From the NCBI RefSeq assembly GCF_000764305.2, contig NW_025931313.1:62001-126000 (forward strand): a stretch of 64,000 nt of DNA, read 5' to 3'. The DNA comes from Hyalella azteca (lineage: Eukaryota; Arthropoda; Malacostraca; Amphipoda; Hyalellidae). Within the stretch, counting starts at the first letter, position 1. Every line of letters starts with the position of its first letter. Below are positions 23,700 through 36,617 of the stretch, piece after piece. The notes beneath the pieces were generated by a model. The model saw only the letters and a list, made by a program, of their open reading frames with translations. It was not told the origin of the DNA and searched no databases. The translations under genes were made by a program, and so were the position numbers.

Positions 23700-23862
23700 C
23701 ACTTGTTCACGTGTGCGTGTTACTGCGTGTGCGTGTACGCATTTATGAGCGTGTTGCTGCGAGTGTTACAGCGTGTTACTGCGTGTGCGTGTACGCATTT
23801 ACAAGCGTGTTGCTACGAGTGTTACAGCGTGTTACTGCGTGTGCGTGTACGCATTTACAAGC
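23700..23862. repeat. 51-54-bp tandem repeat
   Basis: Three copies of a unit containing gtgttactgcgtgtgcgtgt and acgcattta. Confidence 0.88.
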
Positions 23863-24071
23863 GTTCTTCAAATGGAACACGTTTAAAAACACATTTGAAG
23901 CTCCTCACATTCAGTTGAATACATTGCAGCGTCTATGACACATGGAGGACCATATGTGCTCACGTACATGAGTACGCACATGTGCGTGCGTGTGTACGTG
24001 AAATGCACGTATACGAAACAAATGAATGATTCATATATATAGTCCACGTAGTGGCCACACAGCTGGCATCA

Positions 24072-24258
24072 TACACACAGAAAAATGAATGTGTCATCAT
24101 CCATACAGTGACTCACTTTCTTCCCCACAGCAGGAGACGAGCGCGGCCGTAGCACTGATACGGTCTATTGCCAGGCCGAACTGAGTGAGGATGACACACC
24201 AAAGTGCACAAGGTGCATCGCTATTTGGACAAAGCCTGTCTTATTTCCCTGAGTGTAG
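24072..24258. mobile_element. CACTCAG-type MITE
   Basis: The left end is tacacacagaaaaatgaatg and the right end is ttatttccctgagtgta, flanked by TA. Confidence 0.7.
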
Positions 24259-24299
24259 CAGCTGCACAGCTGTTACAAGTTGCCAGGCTCTCGCTTATT

Positions 24300-24940
24300 A
24301 CGCTTAATGCAGCACAAGTAAACAACTTCAACTCTGTAGCATTCCGATAATTAATAAATTTTCGCTACTGGAAAATTAGTCAAAAATTTTATTTGTTTCA
24401 ATTCCTAATTATTGCGCCTTGATAAAATGTCATTATTATTAGCAGTAAACAATTTATCAAAGTTAATATAAGTGCAAATTCACGTTCTCATTATATAAGT
24501 TGTTGGTGCAAGTAATTTATTTGAATTAATGAATTAATTGAATACTTATTTGAAAAATAATCATTATCATTATACTAATATTATTTGGTTAGTGAAGTAA
24601 CGGTCTCAAGCGACACTTAAAACCAGTCGTGATTGAGGTTCATTAACAATGGTTGAAGTATTTTATTCATCGTACAAAACTCTGTATGCCGAACGAAGAG
24701 AATAATAATTAAATTAAAATGAAATGAATCGAGTAAAACACCTTAACTTTCACATGTTATACTCTAAAAATTTGACAATGTGGAGCTTTTCCTAGAGATA
24801 TCGGGGTAACCACTTTTCTTCAATAGAAAAAAATAACACACACATGTTATATATAAATATATAAATGTCTTATATAAATATAAATAAATTTATATTATAT
24901 AAATTATAAATGTGAATAAATAGCATAAACACATGTTATA
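24300..24940. other. PKC intron sequence, no feature seen
   Basis: Very AT-rich. Short TATATAA-rich repeats occur near 24850-24945; no exon was found. Confidence 0.5.
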
Positions 24941-25044
24941 TATGAATATAACAATTCTTCAAACTGTACCTCAAACGACGGTACCAACAAGTGCTGAAAC
25001 ACGTCCACATAATGTCGAGGCTATTCAGTAATCTAAACGAGTTG

Positions 25045-25330
25045 ACATTAGCAATGTCAGTAAGTAAAAACATTAGCCAAGGCAGTAAGTAAAAACAGTA
25101 GCAGTCAGTAAGTACAAACATTAGCCAAGTCAGTAAGTACAAACATTAGCCAAGTCAGTAAGTACAAACATTAGCAAAGTCAGTAAGTACAAACATTAGC
25201 CAAGTCAGTAAGTACAAACATTAGCCAAGTCAGTAAGTACAAACTACAAACATTAGCCAAGTCAGTAAGTACAAACATTAGCCAAGTCAGTAAGTACAAA
25301 CTACAAACATTAGCAAAGTCAGTAAGTATT
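25045..25330. repeat. 25-bp tandem repeat
   Basis: About 11 copies of a unit containing caagtcagtaagtacaaaca. Confidence 0.94.
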
Positions 25331-25479
25331 TACGCCAGTAAGAGCGGTTAGTTGCGCAAGCGTTCAGTGTCGTGGTGGAGGCCTGTGGTCAATGAGCCGA
25401 TGAGGCCGGCACTGAGATGTGACTGGCGTGGCAACATAACGAGCAACAACTTGACAACGCAAGTACAAACTTGACAAAC

Positions 25480-25566
25480 TTTCAACATGTCAGGTGACAA
25501 CATGACAAATGAGAACACAAGTGACAACATGACAATGAGAACACTAGTGACAACATGACAAATGTG
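25480..25566. repeat. Short tandem repeat of about 37 bp
   Basis: Copies of gtgacaacatgacaaatgag and derivatives. Confidence 0.8.
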
Positions 25567-25627
25567 GATGTTCTGCAATGTGAAGAATCGGTGACAGGCC
25601 TACGGCCTAATAAACACTGAAACCTGT
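25567..25627 (+). mobile_element. SINE fragment (3' portion)
   Basis: The motif atgttctgcaatgtgaagaa followed by gacaggcctacggcctaa and acactgaaacc matches, on the other strand, the SINE at 53765-53881. The tRNA-like head is absent. Confidence 0.65.
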
Positions 25628-25849
25628 ATATACATGTATAAGTGACAGATATGACGAAAAAGTAGCTGCAAGGCGTTGGGACGTGACAACTGCATCTTAT
25701 GACCATAACCTCGCATACCTAGTACGGCATAACACTTAATGTTCATGTCAACTGCCTTTATGTTAAGAGCTGGTCGCATCAACTGACAGCTGAGCTGAGT
25801 GTCCTGATGGGTAAGAACTGTCAAGCAGGCGAAGAATGTGAGGGAAACG

Positions 25850-25992
25850 GCAGACGAAGAGGGTGGGAAGATGCCATCATGTAATATAAGGAAAACGGCA
25901 GGCAAGGGGGTGGGAAGATGCCATCATGTAATATAAGGAAAATGGCAGGCAAAGGATGGGTGAAAGATGCCATCATGTAATAAAAGGAATAA
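25850..25992. repeat. 46-bp tandem repeat
   Basis: Three copies of a unit containing gatgccatcatgtaatataa. Confidence 0.88.
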
Positions 25993-26449
25993 TATACAAA
26001 ATAGCGTACACGGAAAGGTGAAAAAGGCAACAATGACATAAAAACTCAGATAATGACTGAATGCTAAAAACTGAAGGACACTTGACTTAATATGACATGT
26101 ACAGAAAGCTGAAAATTGCTATCATGCAAAAAATACGCAAAAAGTCTGATCGGAAAGAACTGTCGAACAAGTGAAATAATGTATAGGGAGTGGCATACAC
26201 TGAAAGTTGGCATGTGCCATCATGCCACAAAAACGCATAATAATGGGTGAAGGCTAAAAATGTTCAGAAATGTTGCACTACATTGAAAACGACACGCATG
26301 AAAAGTTTTACGTCGCACCAGGCCGTAAAAACACAGAAATATCGCTGCGGGCTTCTGTAGTAACATGTCAGAGTTGATGCCTTGGAAAAAATATTCGAAT
26401 TATTGCTGGCTGAACCTGGCCTGACCTCGCCCCCTACTTTTCATCCACA

Positions 26450-26573
26450 CTGAGGACCATTAAAAACCATTATTGCGCGGTAAAACCATTATTACGCAAT
26501 TTTTCGTATATGCGTATCTTTGGGTCGGCCATATTCCGTAATTGGGAATATACAAAAGTGGACCCTCAGTGTT
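26450..26573. mobile_element. Possible small MITE
   Basis: The ends acactgaggacca and tggaccctcagtgt are inverted repeats of about 12 bp around a 124-bp non-coding body. Only one copy was seen, so the call is weak. Confidence 0.4.
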
Positions 26574-26814
26574 GTTGATATTTTGAGTCAAAATCTCGTC
26601 TCCGATTTTCATAGTAGGGATTCAGGCATTGACAACGCTTAATCTATAATAAAAGACGAGTTGATACAAAAAAAACAGTCATAGTTTCATGCCTACACAA
26701 CAACAGTCTTGCGACGCATTTGCATTCAGACAGTCTACGCTGGTGCGTGATCTACGCTCAAACACAGCGCACAAACTGTAACTACCGTACAGTGTTTGCC
26801 CTTTAATGCACTGG

Positions 26815-26960
26815 CTCTTTATAACACTCTTTATAACACTCTTTATAACCCTATAACACTTTATAACACTATAATACTTTATAACACTCTTTATAACACT
26901 TTATAATACTCTTTTTAACACTATTTATAACACTCTTTATAATACTCTTCATAACACGCT
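26815..26960. repeat. 12-13-bp tandem repeat
   Basis: About ten irregular copies of ataacactcttt. Confidence 0.9.
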
Positions 26961-27092
26961 TTGTGAGTGTTGTTAACTCTTTATCACAGTGCTATTCCTG
27001 CCAGAAACGTGGTTCAATATGGCGGTAGATCGCCAGGAAGGACGACTTTAGCACACAAGGACACGATCTTGTCAACAAGTCGGTATACAGTG

Positions 27093-27372
27093 CAAGTACC
27101 ACCAACATCACCACGCAAGTACCACCAACATCACCACGCCAGTACCACCAACATTACCACGCCAGTACCACCAACATTACCACGCCAGTACCACCAACAT
27201 CACCACGCAAGTACCACCAACATCACCACGCAAGTACCACCAACATAACCACGCATGTACCACCAACATCACCACGCAAGTACCACCAACATTACCACGC
27301 AAGTACCACCAACATTACCACGCCAGTACCACCAACATTACCACGCAAGTACCACCAACATTACCACGCAAG
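27093..27372. repeat. 23-bp tandem repeat
   Basis: About 12 copies of a unit containing accaccaacatcaccacgca. Confidence 0.95.
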
Positions 27373-27544
27373 TACCTTGGTACCACAAATTATAAGGATG
27401 CAAGTCACCGCTGCTAAGCTAGGGCAGTGCAAAGATGTCCTTCATTCACCTGCAATTCTCATCATGAACGTCAAGGAGTTTTATTGTGAAAAAATTATGT
27501 AACAAACACATTCAATGACTGAACAAATGGTGCAGGGGGGACTT

Positions 27545-27835
27545 GGGGGTTACTAATGTTGTATGTTGCAACACACATTTATGTATGTATTTATTAGTAA
27601 TGTTGTTGTACGTTGTACTACTAATCTTGTACGCTGCATCAAATTTATGTACTGATTACTAATGTTGTTTCATGTTGTACTACTAATGTAGTACGCAGCA
27701 ACACACATTTAAGATTTATTTCTAATGTTGTTATATGTTGTCCTACTAATGTTATACGCTGCAACACACATTTATGTATTTATTACTAATGTTGTAATAT
27801 GTTGTACTATTAATGTTATACGCTGCAATACACCA
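27545..27835. repeat. Diverged 60-65-bp tandem repeat
   Basis: About five copies of a unit built from tactaatgttgt, tgttgtactactaatgt and gcaacacacatttatgta. Confidence 0.85.
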
Positions 27836-28329
27836 TTACCTATCAACATAACTTATAAGTCAAAATGTGATCCTAAGTTAGCCTTCACTTCATATAATTA
27901 CAGCAGCGTACAGTTCGTATCTAGTGTCATATCATTTATTGCACAAATTATATGAAAAAAACTATGTTTACAAATTATAATTATAATAAATAAGAATGTT
28001 AATTAAAAACTTTGTCATTAGTAAGTATAGTTTTCAGAAGCAGCATGATCTGCTAACTGAACTTATCCGCGATACTTAATGATGCACGCTTTTACATGAT
28101 TACGCAAAATGCGCAAAACACGAATTACAGATTCAATCTTCAATAGCCAAAAATTCTTAATAAAAAATCTTCATTTCGATTTGAGTACGTTGCCAGTCCA
28201 CCTGATATTAGTCCGATGGGACATCTTAACTTAAAATCGTAAGTCCTAAAGTCTCGTCGAACTTTTGAATGCAAAAATATTGTGCTTCACCGCGACGAAA
28301 TAACAGCACAATGTTCAGGACCCACAACG

Positions 28330-28489
28330 TACACTGAGAGAGGTTTTGCAAAAAAAAAAACAATGCAACTTTTGCCATTGTGTGGTTATTATGACGCAGT
28401 TTAGCCCGGAAAAAGGGCGTATTAAAGCAACGGGTAAAAAATGTGAGTTTATTTGGACGATTCAACCCATATATTTTTTTTCGAGTGCA
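28330..28489. mobile_element. CACTCAG-type MITE
   Basis: The left end is tacactgagagaggtttt and the right end is tattttttttcgagtgca; gacgcagtttagcc lies inside. Confidence 0.6.
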
Positions 28490-28561
28490 GTGAAGAAAAC
28501 GGAAGCTAGCTTGTCACTCGCTTTCCGTTTGCACGCGCTGTCAACCGCAGAATAAGCAACT

Positions 28562-28770
28562 GACGGTGGTATCCTATTGCAACTGGCGGTGGTATCCTAT
28601 TGCAACTGACGGTGGTATCCTATTGCAACTGGCAGTGGTATCCTATTGCAACTGGCAGTCGTATCCTATTGCAACTGGCGGTCGTATCCTATTGCAACTG
28701 GCAGTGGTATCCTATTGCAACTGGCGGTCGTATCCTATTGCAACTGGCGGTGGTATCCTATTGCAACTAT
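28562..28770. repeat. 22-bp tandem repeat
   Basis: About nine copies of a unit containing ggtggtatcctattgcaact. Confidence 0.95.
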
Positions 28771-28799
28771 TGCCACGCTAGTGACGCAATGACGCCTCT

Positions 28800-29440
28800 C
28801 GCGGGTTGCCTTCATTGCAACACTAGTGACGTAAGTGACCGCGTCATTAGGCAAATGAAAGTTACCGAACTAAGAAATGTTAGCGTCCAGAACAATAACA
28901 ACTTCAGTATATATATGTTGTGGCTATATATATACGAATACAAGGTTGGGGCTACATATACATATACTTGGTACGTACTTGGTAAAGACAACAATCCTGA
29001 GCTACGTTCATACTAAGAGTAAACATAGCTGAGTGGACGTGAAAAAATTGAAAGTGAGTATCCTGAATAACTTTCCTAGGAGAATGATGAATGTAACAGA
29101 GTTTGAACAAATAAAGTTTCATATCGAAAGAAATTAAATTAACCAGAGCTCATTTTGTGCGAACCTGAAACTTGAATAAGATACTGCCGCCACTTACATA
29201 CATGTTGTGATTGTAAGTTAACAGTAATAATATCATTAATCAAATAACAATAATGTTCCACCCGATGACTGCACACGCTGGAAGTTAACAAGAAAAGGTT
29301 GCGGTGTAACTCAAGTAAATTTGATGCTTGAAGTAAACAAGGAAAGTGTGGGCAGAAGAGTATATATAGATGGACGTAGGAGGAGGCCTCGACTGTAAAC
29401 AATCGCCGAGCTAGCAATTTCTGGTCAGCCAGAGACGTCT
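28800..29440. other. PKC intron sequence, no feature seen
   Basis: No supported exon or element between two minisatellites. Confidence 0.5.
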
Positions 29441-29479
29441 CGGTCTCTGGCTACAAGCGAGGCCTCGGGCCAGAGACTC

Positions 29480-30118
29480 GAGGCAGAAACCAGCGTGGCC
29501 TCGAGGCAGAGACTAGCGAGGCTAGGGGTAGAGACTAGCGAGGCTAGGGGCAGAGAGTAGTGATTGTAAGAGCAGAGACTATAGCGACACTAGGGGCAGA
29601 GACTAGTGATTGTGAAAGCAGGGACTAGCGAGGTTACGTACAGAGACTAGTGATTGTAAGGGCAGACACTAGTGCTGCCTCGGGGGCAGCGACTAGTGCT
29701 GCCTCGAGGCAGAGACTAGTGCTGCCTCGAGGCTGAGACTAGTGCTGCCTCGAGGCAGACTAATGCTGTCTCGGGGCAGAGACTAGTGCTGCCTCGGGAC
29801 AGAGACTAGTGCTGTCTTGGGACAGAGACTAGTGCTATCTCGGGGCAGAGACTAGTGCTGCCGCGGGACAGAAATTAGTTTGTCTCGGGACAGAGACTAG
29901 TGCTGTCTCGGAGCAGAGACTAGTGCTGCCTTGGGGCAGAGACTAGTGCTGTCTCGGGACAGAGACTAGTGCTGCCTCGGGGCAGAGACTAGTGCTGCCT
30001 CGGGGCAGAGATTAGTGCTGCCTCGGAACAGAGACTAGTGCTGTCTCGACGCAGAGACTAGTGCTGCCTCGGGGCAGAGACTAGTGCTGTCTCGGTACAG
30101 AGACTAGTGCACATTAGT
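29480..30118. repeat. 23-bp tandem repeat
   Basis: About 27 copies of a unit containing gagactagtgctgcctcggg. The left end is more diverged (tagcgaggctaggggcagagac). Confidence 0.95.
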
Positions 30119-30226
30119 GCTGCCTAAAATGAATTTGAATGCGTAGGTACTTGGCCATACCGATACTCAGGGAAATCTGTTTGATTTTGTCCATATAACG
30201 AAGTACTTTAGCGCTTGTGTGTGTCN

Positions 30227-30392
30227 CAATTATCAACATTCATCAATTATCAACATTCATCAATTATCAACATTCATCAATTATCAACATTCATCAATTA
30301 TCAACATTCATCAATTATCAACATTCATCAATTATCAACATTCATCAATTATCAACATTCATCAATTATCAACATTCATCAATTATCAACTA
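30227..30392. repeat. 17-bp tandem repeat
   Basis: Nearly ten perfect copies of caattatcaacattcat directly after a single N at 30226, so the array length is uncertain. Confidence 0.94.
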
Positions 30393-30874
30393 AATAAAAT
30401 TCAGTTCTCACGCAAACATGTCTGAAATTCATCGGCATGCAAACGCGCCGATCGTCGAGCGTGCACAACATGAGAAATACGTGGCATAATGTTGCGCAAT
30501 TACGCACACATCTTGTGCACATCCCGTATGAATACGCACATCACAACACGTACAGGAAGCTGCTTCCTGAATAGAGAATATGTATAGTAAAATACAGCAT
30601 AACGGATGAAATATAACAGAGAACTTACGAATAATACAAACCATCTGGCTTAATGAGATAACCATACACGAACACAACTAATATACAAGGCCCTGCACAC
30701 ACGGCAAGGACACAGCGAAATTAGCGAGTTCATTCAAGCCAATACACAAGAAACAAATAGAAAGAAGCAGCAATTCTCGCTCGTTTGGCCACACAACAAC
30801 AGCCTTCGACGCGGCCACAGCGTCTGTATAAATAAATATCACACTTCACACACCCGTGCACGGCTGTTTGTAAC

Positions 30875-31205
30875 CGTCCTATTTACAACCGTCATGTTTA
30901 TAAACGTCGTATTTATAACCGACGCGTTTATAACCACCGCAATCAAAACCGCCGTGCATATAACCGTCGTGCATATAACCGTCGTGTATATAACCGTCGT
31001 GCATATAACCGTCGTGTATATAACCGTCGTGCATATAACCGTCGTGCATATAACCGTTGTGCATATAACCGTCGTGCATATAACCGTCGTGCATATAACC
31101 GTCGTGCATATAACCGTCGTGCATATAACCGTTGTGCATAAAACCGTCGTGCATAAAACCGTCGTGCATATAACCGTCGTGCATATAACCGTCGTGCATG
31201 TAACC
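30875..31205. repeat. 15-bp tandem repeat
   Basis: About 21 copies of ataaccgtcgtgcat. Frames on both strands stay open over it. Confidence 0.95.
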
Positions 31206-31464
31206 TCCGTGCTACAAATACCAGCGCTATCATGAAAATCTAAAATTTGGTTTAAATTGTCGTGTGAAAACGACTTTCAACCCAGTGATACAGTATTATA
31301 TATCAGCACCAGTAACAGTAGTAGCAGCACCACCACCACAACCACATTCACCACCATCACCACCAGCAGTGCATGGCGTCATGTTAACAAGATAAACTAG
31401 AGTTTCCGCTGATAAGTCTATGGCTTAGGACCTCTACAACACCTGATGCGCACAATAAAAAAAG

Positions 31465-31639
31465 TAATGGATCTTATTATCCAAACATGACACACATATT
31501 TACCCACAGCACAAGCAGAGAACGGACGTAGCACTGATACGCCTCTCGCCGGGCCAATTAAGTGAGTCAGGATGACCCACGTATGGGCAAAAAGTGCAAT
31601 GCTATTTGGACAAAAGCGTCACTCATTTGTCAGAGTGTG
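31465..31639. mobile_element. CACTCAG-type MITE
   Basis: Left half tattatccaaacatgacaca, central gtcaggatgaccca and right end ctcatttgtcagagtgtg. Confidence 0.65.
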
Positions 31640-32149
31640 AGCCAGGTTCTATATGTTAATATATTATAGTTCATGGTAAAAAGTTGAACCTTATCTCGAG
31701 CATACGTCTTAATAATCAGTCATACATGTAATTGAAGCTCATTTCCATACACAGATGCTTCACTATTCATCTACCGTGACTGCTGAACCCATTCACGTGT
31801 CATGTCGTGAATGTTGTTGCATACACATACCAAATCAACACGCAAGATAATTGATCAATGAAAACGATAAATTTGTTTGATTAAATTCCACGTATAAAAA
31901 TAAGTTTGCCGAGTTTTCAGGGTACGTAAAAAGGAAAACAAAAAATGGCGGCCTCGCGAATCCAGCATTCATAACAAAACATCAGCCAGAATTACTGGTT
32001 TATTTTCAGCGTAAGAAATAACCTCGATGTGAACAATAATAATTCGAATAACAGGAGCAGACAGAGATCTAATTATTCTGAACCAAGAAACAGATTTAAT
32101 TTAAGACAAACATGGCACTTAAAGCTGCGTCCTAATTAGAGTGAAGTGC
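31640..32149. other. PKC intron sequence, no feature seen
   Basis: No supported exon or element. Confidence 0.5.
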
Positions 32150-32306
32150 TACACTCAAAAAAATGAGCTAGAATTTATTCATATACCGTAACACTTTTTG
32201 CCACCCACTTAGGAGTATATCAGCGCTATGTCCACTCTCTGCTGGTGCTCTGGGTAATAAAGTGTGTCACTATTGGCAACATGACCCATTCATTTTTCTG
32301 GGTTCA
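32150..32306. mobile_element. CACTCAG-type MITE
   Basis: The left end is tacactcaaaaaaatgagc and the right end is acccattcatttttctggg. Confidence 0.65.
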
Positions 32307-32748
32307 CTCAGCACAATGTCCAGATGTACACAATTTGTACAAAAGCACAGATATTTAATTCGCACCGTCCGTGCTCCCCAGAGATTTTAGGGATAATGCT
32401 ATAAATATAATAGAATAATTCATAGACGGTAGATGTGTAGAACATGTAGAATAATTACCCAACGGAATATATGTAGAAAATCACCGAATGATGGATATGT
32501 GGGATAGTATGTAGAATGATTACCAAGAACCACTTAATGAAGGGCTCAGAAATAAACTATTGATAATTGTTTGTATAGAACGTGGTTAGAAGGCGAATTA
32601 TGAATTATTTCTGTTCTGAATTTCATTGAAAGTTCATGTGTTTAGAAGGCTATTGGATACGCAGTGAGTTGAAACTGTGTAGTGTGCGAGAGCCGCCACT
32701 GTTCTCGAGACCGAGCGTTGTTCACGCGACTGTTCTCGAGACCGAGCG

Positions 32749-33039
32749 TTGTTAACGCCCGGTCTTTACTTTAAGCTTTACTTTAAACTCTACTGTAGAT
32801 CCGTCGACGACATTTTTGTCGTTGTTCGAGACGAGGATCACATGACTGAGCAACGCCGGGCCTTAGAACTCAATTCAGTTTTGACGTTCACCTGTGAATT
32901 TGGGCTAAATCAGTCATTGCCCTTCCTCAGTATACTCGTGCAAGTAGAAGATACAGTGTTTGTCACTAAAGTTTACAGAAAACCAACAGACGTTGGAAGT
33001 GTATTGAACGAAGCATGTGAATGTCCCCCAGCGATATAA
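32749..33039 (+). pseudogene. Penelope-like element, reverse transcriptase fragment
   Basis: The open stretch reads LYCRSVDDIFVVV, then LTFTCEF, SLPFLSILV and TKVYRKPTDVG. This is the palm motif C and following region of a Penelope-like reverse transcriptase. The family's Y-V-D-D box appears here as S-V-D-D, a change of the usual tyrosine (TCC where TAC is expected). Only about 95 residues remain; fingers and N-terminal palm are absent. The frame closes at 33037 while the related reading frame continues in another register from 33017, so a frameshift separates it from the endonuclease part. It lies inside the 28-kb PKC intron, on the opposite strand, and is dead. Confidence 0.85.
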
Positions 33040-33763
33040 AACCAGCACTATTCGCGCCTTAATACATAGAGCATTTAAAACCTGTACATCAGCCAGTGAC
33101 TTGAGAACTGAATGCCAGGCCTGCAAGCAATTCCTGGTAAACAACGGTTATGCGAATACAACTATCGACAGCGAAATCTCAAACTACCGAGCACGTCAAA
33201 ACCAAACGGACAATGAACCAGCATCCAACAAAAGTATTATAACAATTTATCACCAAAATCAGATGACTGAAGGCCACATGACCGACGAAAGAGTCCTCAA
33301 ATCAATCGTGCTGAATAACATCAGAAGCACAACCGCAGCCGACCGAATCAAACTCCTTATTTACTATAAAAACATGAAAGTCAAGAATTTAATAATGAAA
33401 AATAATCCATGCAAAAAGTCGGGCCCATTACAAGAAACTAATGTTATTTACAAATATTCCTGCCACAAAGAAGGTTGTAGACTTCTCCAGAACGTAAATT
33501 ACATCGGTTTGACCAGCACGACTTTGAGCCGCCGCCTAACATGCCACCTCCAGACCGGAGGACCGAAGAACCACATGAGAGAGGCTCATAATGAGACCCT
33601 CACTCGCGCGACGTTGGAGACCCACACCAGAATCATCATGAGATGCCCAGACGCCACAAGACTGGCCATAGCTGAGGCTCTCATCATCAAGCATGAGTCT
33701 CCAGCTATTAATTTTAATTTACAAACTACCGGATTTGTCAGGACGTTGAAACTGCTCTCGTAA
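33017..33763 (+). pseudogene. Penelope-like element, C-terminal part with GIY-YIG endonuclease
   Basis: This 248-codon frame continues the element after the frameshift: YKTSTIRALIHRAFKTC resembles the thumb region, and the C-terminal half is a GIY-YIG nuclease. Visible motifs are NVIYKYSC (GIY strand), NVNYIGLT (YIG strand), the arginine of LSRRL, the glutamate of IAEALIIKHE and the asparagine of PAINFN. In Penelope-like elements this nuclease nicks target DNA for priming. The segment is intact over its length but lacks a functional partner. The start at 33017 is only the first ATG in this register, not a real initiation site. About 130 bp of non-coding 3' flank follows, with gaaacgaaacgtcg, a motif often found near PLE ends. 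Confidence 0.88.
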
Positions 33764-33945
33764 TTTAAGCTTTGATTTCTATCCGTATCCATAATACTCT
33801 ATGTTTGTACTAAGGTCATTTCAAAATTTAAAATTCAAGTGTTGCAAAACTCTTCCTCTACTTGATAATGAATGAAGTTGCATTCGAAACGAAACGTCGT
33901 AAAATTATAATAAAATGTCCCTTTGAAACCTGATATTTGACTCTT
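33764..33945 (+). mobile_element. Probable 3' flank of the Penelope-like element
   Basis: Sequence after the endonuclease stop includes ttcgaaacgaaacgtcgtaa at about 33881, followed by an A/T-rich tail. The exact 3' boundary is inferred. Confidence 0.5.
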
Positions 33946-34279
33946 CAGTTCCTATCAAGAGCCTAATTCGCGCGCCGAATAGAGAAAAACAACAAGAAAA
34001 TTGTCAATAAGAAATACTCTCTGGTCTTGAATGAAACCTGCATTAAGGAACAACTTATGGCAAACTACACCAATATATACAAAGGAAGTGTACATAGTAG
34101 ATCGAGGTTAGCAGCAGCTGGCAGGAAAGAGTTCGTACAGTACGAGTGCAATCGAGATAAGGAAATCAAAAAGAAAATTACTACTATGATATGCACCAAA
34201 CAAATTAGAATACCAATGTTTAATACTAATAAGAATATTATTGACGCCAGCACTGATTCAATAGTTAGGCAAAAATAAT

Positions 34280-35450
34280 GTATGAATAACAGTGACGCAA
34301 AATAGCGTTCGTCGTCTCATCATACGAACCATAGTACCTACGCAGGGAAAAATATATTTAATAACAATCCCTATTTTACTATGTTTAACTATAGAATATT
34401 TTATAAGCCAATTTTGATCACAAATAAGGATTTAATTGCCAATTTTGATCACAAATAAAGATTTAATTGTAACAATATATCACCCAAGCAACATATTTAC
34501 ACTTATTTATAAGAATGTGTTATGAAGAGCGGCATCTAATGAATCATTAGAGCAGAGCAGAGTAAAGCTATCAGAATCAAGCATGACATATATAACTCAG
34601 ATAACATCAAGGGATAACAGAAATATCACTCAGAGATAACAGAGATAACTGCACAGTTAACTTCTTAGCTCATCATCGTTCTCGAGTTTTAGGAAGGATA
34701 CGCGTTTTGAGTTTTGCACATTAAAATAATTCATTTATTTAATCCATTTAATCATTCAAACTAATAAGTTGTAACTTGTTCCAACAAAGGCACAAATTTC
34801 AAGATTTTTCTAACAGATGTTACCATTTTAATGATCATGCGAAAGGCAATTCGCACACACAAAACTTATTCCTTTGTTTGAGGGCTACTTTTAGGGCAAC
34901 TATATAATATATAATCAAAACTCAATATAGAATCAAAACTATTCTATGCACATGAGATAAAAACTTTTACAGGATTAAGCCTATCACCAACTTGAATTGA
35001 AACAAAAAAAAAAATGCGTAAACATCATGCATGCGGATGCCACTAAGCATGACGGAAATGATTTACGCACTTGAACGAATAAATCAATAATGTTAAGCCA
35101 TAAACACAGGAAGGAAATCATTAAAGGATATAATTGTACGAACCGAGCATACTTTTCAAAGGGAAATCACCTTCAATAAACACTCATCTATATACACAAG
35201 GCCATATGCCTACTCCTGCGAATGAAACCCATGTTCCAATATACCTTCCAAGATATATTATACATCTGAAATACATAGTGATAAATACATCTGCAATACA
35301 TGCAGATGTATACATCTGCAACACATAGTCCTTCATAGATCTCACATCTTCAAATGAAATGTAACGTTATAAGAGAGTTTATTTACAAAGCTTCTCGGTA
35401 AATGCAGTCTCAGGAGAATTAGGTATATCATAAGGGGAAGTTTATACATT
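34280..35450. other. PKC intron sequence, no gene seen
   Basis: AT-rich. A direct repeat (ccaattttgatcacaaataa) occurs twice near 34407 and 34439, and a small palindrome lies at about 35284-35312. No exon found. Confidence 0.5.
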
Positions 35451-35461
35451 TTAGCCTATAG

Positions 35462-35851
35462 CATGTTCCGGCACATACATCGCATACACTTATAGATGTT
35501 TCGGTGCATAAATCGCATACACTTTGATGTTCCGGTGCATACATCACATACACTTTGATGTTCCGGCACATACATCGCATACACTTATAGATGTTTCGGT
35601 GCATAAATCGCATACACTTTGATGTTCCGGTGCATACATCACATACACTTTGATGTTCCGGCACATACATCGCATACACTTATAGATGTTTCGGTGCATA
35701 AATCGCATACACTTTGATGTTCCGGTGCATACATCACATACACTTTGATGTTCCGGTGCATACATCGCATACACTTATAGATGTTTCGGTGCATAAATCG
35801 CATACACTTTGATGTTCCGGTGCATACATCACATACACTTTGATGTTCCGG
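35462..35851. repeat. 95-bp higher-order repeat
   Basis: Units of about 32 bp (catacactttgatgttccgg type) are arranged as three alternating variants, giving a 95-bp super-unit repeated about four times before the N gap. Confidence 0.9.
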
Positions 35852-36617
35852 NNNNNNNNNNNNNNNNNNNNNNNNNNNNNNNNNNNNNNNNNNNNNNNNN
35901 NNNNNNNNNNNNNNNNNNNNNNNNNNNNNNNNNNNNNNNNNNNNNNNNNNNNNNNNNNNNNNNNNNNNNNNNNNNNNNNNNNNNNNNNNNNNNNNNNNNN
36001 NNNNNNNNNNNNNNNNNNNNNNNNNNNNNNNNNNNNNNNNNNNNNNNNNNNNNNNNNNNNNNNNNNNNNNNNNNNNNNNNNNNNNNNNNNNNNNNNNNNN
36101 NNNNNNNNNNNNNNNNNNNNNNNNNNNNNNNNNNNNNNNNNNNNNNNNNNNNNNNNNNNNNNNNNNNNNNNNNNNNNNNNNNNNNNNNNNNNNNNNNNNN
36201 NNNNNNNNNNNNNNNNNNNNNNNNNNNNNNNNNNNNNNNNNNNNNNNNNNNNNNNNNNNNNNNNNNNNNNNNNNNNNNNNNNNNNNNNNNNNNNNNNNNN
36301 NNNNNNNNNNNNNNNNNNNNNNNNNNNNNNNNNNNNNNNNNNNNNNNNNNNNNNNNNNNNNNNNNNNNNNNNNNNNNNNNNNNNNNNNNNNNNNNNNNNN
36401 NNNNNNNNNNNNNNNNNNNNNNNNNNNNNNNNNNNNNNNNNNNNNNNNNNNNNNNNNNNNNNNNNNNNNNNNNNNNNNNNNNNNNNNNNNNNNNNNNNNN
36501 NNNNNNNNNNNNNNNNNNNNNNNNNNNNNNNNNNNNNNNNNNNNNNNNNNNNNNNNNNNNNNNNNNNNNNNNNNNNNNNNNNNNNNNNNNNNNNNNNNNN
36601 NNNNNNNNNNNNNNNNN
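35852..36617. other. Assembly gap (766 N)
   Basis: Undetermined bases between two different tandem arrays. Confidence 0.99.

Noticed and set aside
34027..34278. 83-codon ORF after the Penelope-like element
   Set aside because: Lysine/isoleucine-rich with no recognised motif; it lies beyond the probable 3' end of the element.
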